Part shown: piece after piece, positions 1 to 4,575 of the stretch
Layout: each line of letters begins with the position of its first letter
How positions within the stretch are numbered: position 1 is the stretch's first letter
Source of the DNA: GCA-003244245 sp032230565
GTDB lineage: Bacteria; Actinomycetota; Actinomycetes; Mycobacteriales; Pseudonocardiaceae
Direction of reading: 5' to 3'
Length of the DNA: 6,578 bases
Assembly (NCBI GenBank): GCA_032230565.1
Contig: JAVXWL010000015.1
Location: 1-6,578, forward strand
Notes under the pieces: model-generated
What the model was told of the DNA's origin: nothing
Seen by the model: the letters and a program-made list of their open reading frames with translations, nothing else
Databases searched by the model: none
Position numbers and translations under genes: made by a program

Positions 1-32
1 TGGTCACGTGGATCACAACTACGGAGGTATTC

Positions 33-659
33 ATGGATCGCAACATCACGCGGCGGCTTGGCGTCTTCGCCTCCTCGGCCGTCTTGGCTACCGGTTTGGT
101 GTTGGCCGCCGGAGGCACCGCCTTCGCTGCCGGCTCTGGTGGCGCTGGCGCCGCTGGTGGTGCTGGTGGCGCCGGCGGCCCCTGCTTCGCCAATGGGTGC
201 ACCGCAGGCAATGGCGGCATCGCCGGTAACGGTGGCATCGGCGGTCCCGGCGGCTACAGCATCTTCCACAACGGTGGCGCTGGTGGCGCCGGCGGAGCGG
301 GCGGCCTCGGCGGAAGCGGCGGCAGCTGCGTCGACTTCTTCTTGAACCCGTTTGCTCCGGCCGGATGCACCGCCGGCAACGGCTCCGCGGGCGGAACCGG
401 TGGCGCTGGCGGCCCCGGCGGACTGTCGATCTTCGCTAACGGCGGCGTCGGCGGCCACGGCGGAGTCGGCGGAAACGGCGGAGACGGCGGCAGCTGCCTC
501 AACCTGCAAGTTGCCGGAGCGTGCACCGCTGGCAGTGGCGCGGCCGGTGGGGCCGGAGGGGCCGGTGGGGCCGGTGGGCTGTCTGTTTTCGGTACCGCCG
601 GCAACGGTGGCGGCGGCGGCAACGGTGGCAACGGTGGTGCCGGCGGCAACGACTTCTAA
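33..659 (+). CDS. Secreted glycine-rich (PGRS-like) protein with three cysteine-pair modules
   Basis: A 208-residue protein of unknown function, probably exported. Residues 1-32 form a Sec-type signal peptide: basic RR at 7-8, a hydrophobic core to about residue 26, and an AFA cleavage motif at 30-32. The mature part is GGX-type low complexity like the PGRS domain of mycobacterial PE_PGRS proteins, but no PE domain is present. Three imperfect modules follow, each with two cysteines (51/56, 99/112, 155/164). The second Cys begins CTAG[NS]G, and a SIF or SVF motif starts exactly 20 residues after it in all three (76, 132, 184). The loop between paired cysteines varies from 4 to 12 residues and is hydrophobic in module two. 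The ATG is supported by GGAGG at 23-27, five bases upstream. The gene ends before a strong hairpin and is likely transcribed separately from the next gene. Cell-surface or matrix location is inferred; no enzyme motif is visible. Confidence 0.85.
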   Translation: MDRNITRRLGVFASSAVLATGLVLAAGGTAFAAGSGGAGAAGGAGGAGGPCFANGCTAGNGGIAGNGGIGGPGGYSIFHNGGAGGAGGAGGLGGSGGSCVDFFLNPFAPAGCTAGNGSAGGTGGAGGPGGLSIFANGGVGGHGGVGGNGGDGGSCLNLQVAGACTAGSGAAGGAGGAGGAGGLSVFGTAGNGGGGGNGGNGGAGGNDF

Positions 660-687
660 GAGGCCGGTCGGACTGAGGCAGAAAGAA

Positions 688-731
688 GCGTGTTGAGGAT
701 GGGCCGGGACGCGTACCCATCCTCAGCACGC
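688..731 (+). terminator. Strong GC-rich hairpin, probable intrinsic terminator
   Basis: Positions 688-703 pair with 716-731 to give a 16-bp stem with one G-U pair (693/726) and a 12-base loop. It begins 28 bases after the stop of the first glycine-rich gene. There is no T-run after the stem, which is common for mycobacterial hairpin terminators. It separates the first gene from the second. Confidence 0.7.
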
Positions 732-897
732 CACACCCGGCCACATTAGTAGCAATTCGTTTCCCAGGCTAATCAACGACCAGCCTAAGCCGTGAGAGCC
801 GCGCAGTGGCACTACGCGGCCGGACTCGAAATAACTCCGATCACCTCAAACGAACCGAGCAGGCGCCTGTCACCGCGGCGAGGAGCGAGGGCATCCC

Positions 898-1593
898 ATG
901 AAAGTCAAGCCACGTCACAACATGATGCAGGTACCCAGACCGCGGCTGCGGGCTGGGCGAGCCACCGCGGTAGCCGCTGCGGCGCTGGCTGCAACGGCGG
1001 GGATTGCGGTGAGCCAAGTTCAACCTGAGCACCCGCTGAACCAGCAACAGCGACTGTCGCTCGTATCCATTCAATCCGTTCAATCCGACCACCCGGGGGA
1101 GACCGATCCGTCCGGTCCCTCCAACCCGCTGGTCGAGCAGATTCGCCAGCTGGTCGACCAGCTTTGCCCGTCTGGCCACCTTGTCCAATCTGACCAGTTG
1201 GCGCAGATTCGCCAGCTGGTCGACGACCTTTGCCCGTCCGGCCATCTTGTTTGGTCCGACCAATCCGATCAGTTGGCGCAGCTTCGCCAACTGATCGATC
1301 AGCTCCATTCCAGCCACCCCGACGAGCGGCTTCGTCAGCTTTTCGACCAGCTCCATTCCGGCCACACCGATGAGCTGCTTCGTCAGCTGCTTGACCAGCT
1401 CGGCCAACTCGATGGAGGCAGCGGAGGGTCCGGAGGATCAGGCCAGTCAGGCGGCAATGGTGAACCGGGTCAACCCGGTCAACCCGGTCAGCCGGGCCAG
1501 CCGGGCCAACCGGGCCAGCCGGGTCAGCCCGGCGGCAATGGTGGCAATGGTGGCAATGGTGGGGCGGGCGGGGCCGGGGCGGACGGGTCCTGA
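898..1593 (+). CDS. Exported protein with amphipathic leucine repeats and collagen-like Gly-X-Y tail
   Basis: A 231-residue protein that I do not recognise. Residues 1-21 are basic, and about 22-38 are Ala-rich and hydrophobic, giving a signal peptide or membrane anchor with no clear cleavage site. Residues 39-80 are a Gln/Ser/Pro-rich linker. Five copies of an [IL]RQL[VILF]D[QD]L core start at residues 82, 104, 129, 145 and 161; hydrophobic residues at i, i+3, i+4 and i+7 suggest amphipathic or coiled-coil helices. Cys90 and Cys112 follow the first two cores, within nearly identical CPSGHLV segments. From residue 173 to 229 glycine occupies every third position without a break: 19 Gly-X-Y triplets, including GEP followed by seven GQP. 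The helix-plus-collagen order recalls bacterial collagen-like surface proteins, where an alpha-helical domain trimerises the chains; applying that here is inference. The ATG at 898 has a purine-rich GAGGG at 887-891; in-frame ATGs at 922 and 925 would shorten the basic N-region. The next gene follows after 63 bp. Confidence 0.8.
   Translation: MKVKPRHNMMQVPRPRLRAGRATAVAAAALAATAGIAVSQVQPEHPLNQQQRLSLVSIQSVQSDHPGETDPSGPSNPLVEQIRQLVDQLCPSGHLVQSDQLAQIRQLVDDLCPSGHLVWSDQSDQLAQLRQLIDQLHSSHPDERLRQLFDQLHSGHTDELLRQLLDQLGQLDGGSGGSGGSGQSGGNGEPGQPGQPGQPGQPGQPGQPGQPGGNGGNGGNGGAGGAGADGS
1141..1401 (+). repeat. Five diverged in-frame repeats coding [IL]RQL[VILF]D[QD]L
   Basis: Five 24-base cores, spaced 66, 75, 48 and 48 bases apart, encode the leucine-rich helical repeats of the second glycine-rich gene. 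The first two units are longest and share the CPSGHLV spacer; the last three have shortened His-containing spacers. The core contains a perfect 16-bp palindrome at 1148-1163, so the opposite strand also reads QLVDQL. Confidence 0.8.
1468..1530 (+). repeat. 9-bp tandem repeat, seven GQP triplets
   Basis: Seven in-frame 9-base units encode Gly-Gln-Pro. They differ at third codon positions (GGT/GGC, CAA/CAG, CCC/CCG) while the protein is unchanged. This argues for protein-level constraint rather than very recent slippage, although copy number could still vary between strains. Confidence 0.85.
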
Positions 1594-1656
1594 TTCACGG
1601 AGTGATCAGCAATCCGCTCATCGACAGACAGCCAGCTCTTATTTGGAGGGTTCTGC

Positions 1657-2367
1657 ATGAAACGCGTAGTTGCTTCTGCCATGCTGGCCAGTGTGGCCAG
1701 TGGGGCACTCATACTCTCGGCACTTCCCGCCGAAGCCGCCCCCGCAACCCCATGGCCTTGCGGCCAATGTTCGGGCATCTCCAATCCACTCGGCGGTAGC
1801 GGAATCGGCGGTAACGGCGGAACCGGCGGCGCCGGCGCGAACGGCGGTCCAGGGGGATTCCCCGACGGGAATGGCGGTAACGGCGGCATTGGTGGCATCG
1901 GTGGCGCCGGGGGCATCGGCGCGTTCATTGGTGGAGTCGGCGGTGCTGGCGGACCGGGAGGCAACGCCGGAGCTGCCGGTGGGCCTGGTGCCACCAGCGG
2001 AACCGCCGGTAAAGGTGGTCTAGGTGGTGTCGGCGGTGTTGGCGGAATCTTCGGCGGTGCTGGCGGCATCGGCGGGGCCGGAGGAGGCCCCAACGGAGCC
2101 GGCGGTAACGGTGGTACCGGCGGCTACGGCGGAGTCATGGGCGGCGCGGGTGGCACGGGTGGCCACGGCCAAGGTACCGGACTCGACGGCAACGGCGGCA
2201 ACGGCGGGAATGGCGGCGTCGTCGGCGGGATCGGCGGCCTACCCGGCGGCCCGAGCGCTACTGGCGGCAACGGAGGTAACGGCGGCCTCATCGGAGGTCC
2301 GGGCCTGTGTGGTGGCACGGGCGGCCAAGGCAGTCTGGTCAACGGTCCGACCGTTTCTTGTCCTTAG
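1657..2367 (+). CDS. Secreted glycine-rich GGX (PGRS-like) protein with terminal cysteines
   Basis: A 236-residue protein of unknown function. It has a clear signal peptide: MKR, a hydrophobic core at about 9-23, and a likely cleavage after AEA at residue 27. The mature protein is almost entirely GGX tripeptides (GGN, GGI, GGT, GGA, GGV) from residue 46 to about 225, like a PGRS domain but with no PE domain. Its only cysteines lie at the ends: Cys35 and Cys38 in a CGQC motif just after the signal peptide, and Cys218 and Cys235 near the C-terminus. A strong GGAGGG at 1645-1650, six bases before the ATG, fixes the start. It lies 63 bp after the collagen-like gene with no hairpin between, so the two are probably cotranscribed. 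The CxxC sits in a thioredoxin-like spacing, but nothing else suggests a redox enzyme; structural disulfides are more likely. Confidence 0.85.
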   Translation: MKRVVASAMLASVASGALILSALPAEAAPATPWPCGQCSGISNPLGGSGIGGNGGTGGAGANGGPGGFPDGNGGNGGIGGIGGAGGIGAFIGGVGGAGGPGGNAGAAGGPGATSGTAGKGGLGGVGGVGGIFGGAGGIGGAGGGPNGAGGNGGTGGYGGVMGGAGGTGGHGQGTGLDGNGGNGGNGGVVGGIGGLPGGPSATGGNGGNGGLIGGPGLCGGTGGQGSLVNGPTVSCP

Positions 2368-2384
2368 CGCGTCTTGAAAGCTGC

Positions 2385-2416
2385 AGCCCCACCGCCTCAG
2401 CGTAGGCGGTGGGGCT
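2385..2416 (+). terminator. Perfect 13-bp hairpin, probable terminator
   Basis: Positions 2385-2397 pair perfectly with 2404-2416 around a six-base loop, starting 18 bases after the stop of the third glycine-rich gene. The stem is very GC-rich and is followed by TCGCTAGG rather than a T-run. It probably ends the transcript of the second and third glycine-rich genes. Confidence 0.8.
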
Positions 2417-2830
2417 TCGCTAGGTGTGGGCGCCGGTACGGAATTAATGACCATCGAGTTAGGGGCTTTCGCCTGCTGTAGCGCTTGACGTGCGGGACAG
2501 GGATCACGGGGCAAGCGGTATCGCGCCGCTTTCGACCTGACGCGCTCGACGTCGAGGGATCCTACACATCGAAGGCGTATACCCCGCAGGACGTCGCACC
2601 AGCCCGGTCATAGGCGTGACGGCGCCCGGATGGTCGCCCTTCAGAGCGTCGGTCGGCCGCCAACGGGCGCATTTATGTAGCAGCAACCTATCGCCATCTT
2701 GTCCAGATGTCGGTGCGGCGAGGGATGAACCCACGGTTAACGAGGGACGAAAAGCCGCCCTGTTAGGGGTATAGTGATCACTGAAAGTGCGCCACGGCTT
2801 TCGTAATGGACCTATTGGTGGCACCATTGG
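2417..2830. other. Gene-free stretch between glycine-rich cluster and kinase gene
   Basis: No convincing coding region is visible on either strand in these 414 bases. Minus-strand open frames crossing it run into the kinase or glycine-rich genes and have no recognisable content. The only signals noted are a TATAGT hexamer and a palindrome near the right end. It may contain the 5' leader of the kinase transcript. Confidence 0.5.
2770..2782 (+). promoter_or_regulatory. Possible -10 box overlapped by a 10-bp palindrome
   Basis: TATAGT at 2770-2775 fits a sigma-A-type -10 hexamer. It overlaps the perfect palindrome AGTGATCACT at 2773-2782, which could be an operator half-site pair. The site is 48 bases before the palindrome-to-start interval ends at the kinase start codon (2831). 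No good -35 hexamer is found at normal spacing, so the call is tentative. Confidence 0.3.
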
Positions 2831-3856
2831 GTGGTGATGATCGCAGTAATCGTGGCCACCGCAATCGGTGCGCTGATAATCGGGATCTTCATCGGTCGCC
2901 ACAGTGAGACCGCAGCGCCGTCGCAGTCTCGGAACGGTGCGGCGGTCACCGACTTGGTCCAGCACAACGGTGTGGCGTTGCTGAACATGAAAGTCGGTGT
3001 GACGCTGGCCGATCGTCCCGCCGAACTGGGCATGGTCGGTGGATTGCGCGCGGATGCATGCACTTCGGATGAATCGGATGCGATTCGGCTGGATGGGCTC
3101 CGGCAGGATTTCGTGGCCAACGTGAGCCACGAGTTGAAGACGCCGGTCGGGGCGGTGGCGCTGCTGGCTGAGGCGGTGCTGGACGCTGCTGATGAGCCGT
3201 ATGAGGTGCGCCGGTTCGGCACCAAGATCCTTAACGAGGCGAATCGGTTGGGTACGCTGGTCACCGAGCTGATTGCGCTGTCACGGCTGCAGGGCGCCGA
3301 ACGGCTCCCCGAGTTGGCCACCGTCGAGGTCGACAAGGTCGTGCGCGAGGCGCTCGTGCGGTGCCGGCTGGCCGCCGACGCGGCCAACATCCAAATCACC
3401 GTCGACCCACCCAGTGGGCTGTTGGTTAATGGTGATGCGACCCTGCTGGTGACGGCGCTGGCCAACTTGCTCGGAAATGCGGTGTCCTACTCGCCGGTGG
3501 GCAGCCCAGTGTCGGTCGGTAGACGGCGGGTGAATGGTTTGGTGGAGATCAGCGTCACCGACCGCGGCCTGGGCATTGCGCCCGAGCATCAGGACCGCGT
3601 CTTCGAGCGGTTCTTCCGCGTCGATCAGGCGCGGAGCCGCTCTACCGGTGGCACTGGGCTGGGGCTGGCGATCGTCAAGCACGTCGCAGCCAACCACGGC
3701 GGGGACGTGCGGCTTTGGAGCAAGCCCGGCACCGGCTCCACTTTCACCATCCGGATCCCCGCGCCTCTCGATAGTCCACAGCAGCCTCGCGGACGCAATC
3801 GATGCCCGAGTACGCGAAAGAGTCGTTATGACCAGGGTGGTAATCATCGAGGATGA
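2831..3856 (+). CDS. SenX3-like sensor histidine kinase lacking most of its sensor domain
   Basis: A 341-residue kinase whose core resembles SenX3, the phosphate-responsive partner of RegX3 in mycobacteria. One membrane segment spans about residues 3-22. A short remnant resembling the start of the SenX3 PAS-type region lies at about 48-75. The dimerisation/H-box region has VSHELKTP with the phospho-accepting His100. The ATPase boxes are complete: N-box around N212 and N216, G1 DRGLGIA at 244-250, F-box FERFFR at 258-263, and G2 GGTGLGLA at 273-280. M. tuberculosis SenX3 is about 410 residues as I recall it, so about 70 are missing, mostly between residues 75 and 85. The C-terminal tail after IRIPAP (312-341) does not match SenX3 and may be out of the ancestral frame. 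The start could be GTG 2831, GTG 2834 or ATG 2837; no strong ribosome site decides. The gene overlaps the regX3 fragment by 29 bases. Intact catalytic motifs in a diverged paralogue suggest that it is, or recently was, functional. Confidence 0.85.
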   Translation: MVMIAVIVATAIGALIIGIFIGRHSETAAPSQSRNGAAVTDLVQHNGVALLNMKVGVTLADRPAELGMVGGLRADACTSDESDAIRLDGLRQDFVANVSHELKTPVGAVALLAEAVLDAADEPYEVRRFGTKILNEANRLGTLVTELIALSRLQGAERLPELATVEVDKVVREALVRCRLAADAANIQITVDPPSGLLVNGDATLLVTALANLLGNAVSYSPVGSPVSVGRRRVNGLVEISVTDRGLGIAPEHQDRVFERFFRVDQARSRSTGGTGLGLAIVKHVAANHGGDVRLWSKPGTGSTFTIRIPAPLDSPQQPRGRNRCPSTRKSRYDQGGNHRG

Positions 3857-4016
3857 GGAAGACTACTCCAATCACCCCGCACCGTGCCGGCTTTCACGGC
3901 CATTGCTACAGGACCCCTACCTGGCCTCACTGACGTTGACCAACGTCGGTCTGGTCGGGATAGCAAGAGAGCTGTCCTCATCATGGAGTCGGAGTGGCAC
4001 CAGCACCCAGTGCTGA
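3828..4016 (+). pseudogene. regX3-like response regulator fragment, N-terminal start only
   Basis: From ATG 3828, the first 12 residues (MTRVVIIEDEED) match the beginning of mycobacterial RegX3-type OmpR-family regulators: the first beta strand plus the acidic residues E8, D9 and E10 of the phosphorylation pocket. After about position 3864 the resemblance ends, and the frame continues through unrelated sequence to a stop at 4014-4016, giving 62 residues. The phospho-accepting Asp, conserved Lys and winged-helix DNA-binding domain are all absent, and no RegX3-like continuation is visible in the other frames. A weak purine-rich AAAGAG lies just upstream. It overlaps the kinase gene by 29 bases, as expected for the original kinase-regulator operon. 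A deletion or insertion breakpoint near 3864-3868 is inferred. Confidence 0.65.
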
Positions 4017-4575
4017 CGTGATTACTTTACGCATTATTCTACTTTCCTCTCAGTGGACAGGCCTCTTGAGGAGAACTTGTCAAGCTGAAAACTGTGTCCC
4101 TACCCGTCCCGCCATCAGTGCACCGGCTAGACCCAGTAACGCGAACCACACAGGTGAATTTGCGGGACACAGGCTCTCCACTTCAGTGGATTATTCCGTC
4201 TAGGCAGCATCCCGCTCATCAAATCATCGTTCAACATATCCAGCGCCGAATTTTGCCAGTCGACGTCCGTAGTTCATGGGTTTTTCGTCAGTGCGCTGTC
4301 CCTTGACCACTGTCATCCCTAACGGAGCGGCGAATTGCCCGTCGTGGTGAAGCGAGGTCGCTTGGCCCTCGACGCCGGCGTCCGACCACACCGTCAGCAT
4401 CCGGGACCGCCCGGGCATCGATCGCTCCGCTCGCGCTGGTCTGTGCCTACGCCGGAATTGGTCCGATGAGGCGGGCGAAGACCACAACGTTGTTTCGGGT
4501 AGCTGCCGATTGCCTTGTCAAGCACCCCGAAGGTCGCGATGGTGTGATCGACGCGGATTACCTCCAGCACTCGGA
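4017..4575. other. Gene-poor, locally AT-richer region between regX3 fragment and transporter
   Basis: These 559 bases contain no gene I can support. The stretch from about 4017 to 4260 is visibly poorer in GC than its neighbours, for example at 4019-4052, and contains a 9-bp inverted repeat. Small open frames exist, including + 4466-4591 and - 4224-4487, but neither has recognisable content or a good ribosome site. A decayed mobile element or a deletion scar is the simplest explanation, but no transposase is readable. Confidence 0.45.
4092..4172. repeat. 9-bp inverted repeat (CTGTGTCCC / GGGACACAG)
   Basis: CTGTGTCCC at 4092-4100 is the perfect inverse of GGGACACAG at 4164-4172; the whole spans 81 bases. 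Both arms lie in the AT-richer patch after the broken regX3 fragment. They could be ends of a small inserted element or an insertion-sequence remnant, but no target-site duplication is obvious and the match could be coincidence. Confidence 0.4.

Noticed and set aside
841..1407. 188-residue minus-strand frame with leucine repeats
   Set aside because: It is produced by the near-palindromic repeat core of the sense gene; the sense frame has the ribosome site, export signal and collagen-like tail.
254..2342. Long proline-rich open frames on the minus strand (254-649, 1524-2093, 2124-2342)
   Set aside because: They mirror the GGN glycine codons of the + strand genes as CCN proline codons. They lack signal peptides, ribosome sites and recognisable domains.
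33..2367. Annotating the glycine-rich genes as PE_PGRS
   Set aside because: None has the conserved N-terminal PE domain; all start with signal-peptide-like sequence.
2485..2490. TTGACG as a -35 hexamer
   Set aside because: No acceptable -10 sequence lies 16-19 bases downstream.
2741..2760. Possible DosR-type box around GGGACGAAAAGCC
   Set aside because: Matches only the left half of the consensus well; about 11 of 20 positions agree overall, which is not enough in GC-rich DNA.
2504..3465. Minus-strand frames of about 210 residues opposite the kinase gene
   Set aside because: They are shadows of the kinase coding strand; the + strand frame carries all histidine-kinase motifs.
3981..4034. 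17-residue minus-strand frame (MRKVITSALGAGATPTP) preceded by a GAGAGGAAAG purine run
   Set aside because: It resembles the start of a signal peptide with a fair ribosome site, but it stops after 17 codons and no continuation was found. Too short to call.
4224..4487. 87-residue minus-strand frame in the gene-poor region
   Set aside because: No recognisable domain and no clear ribosome site, and it overlaps another open frame on the opposite strand.
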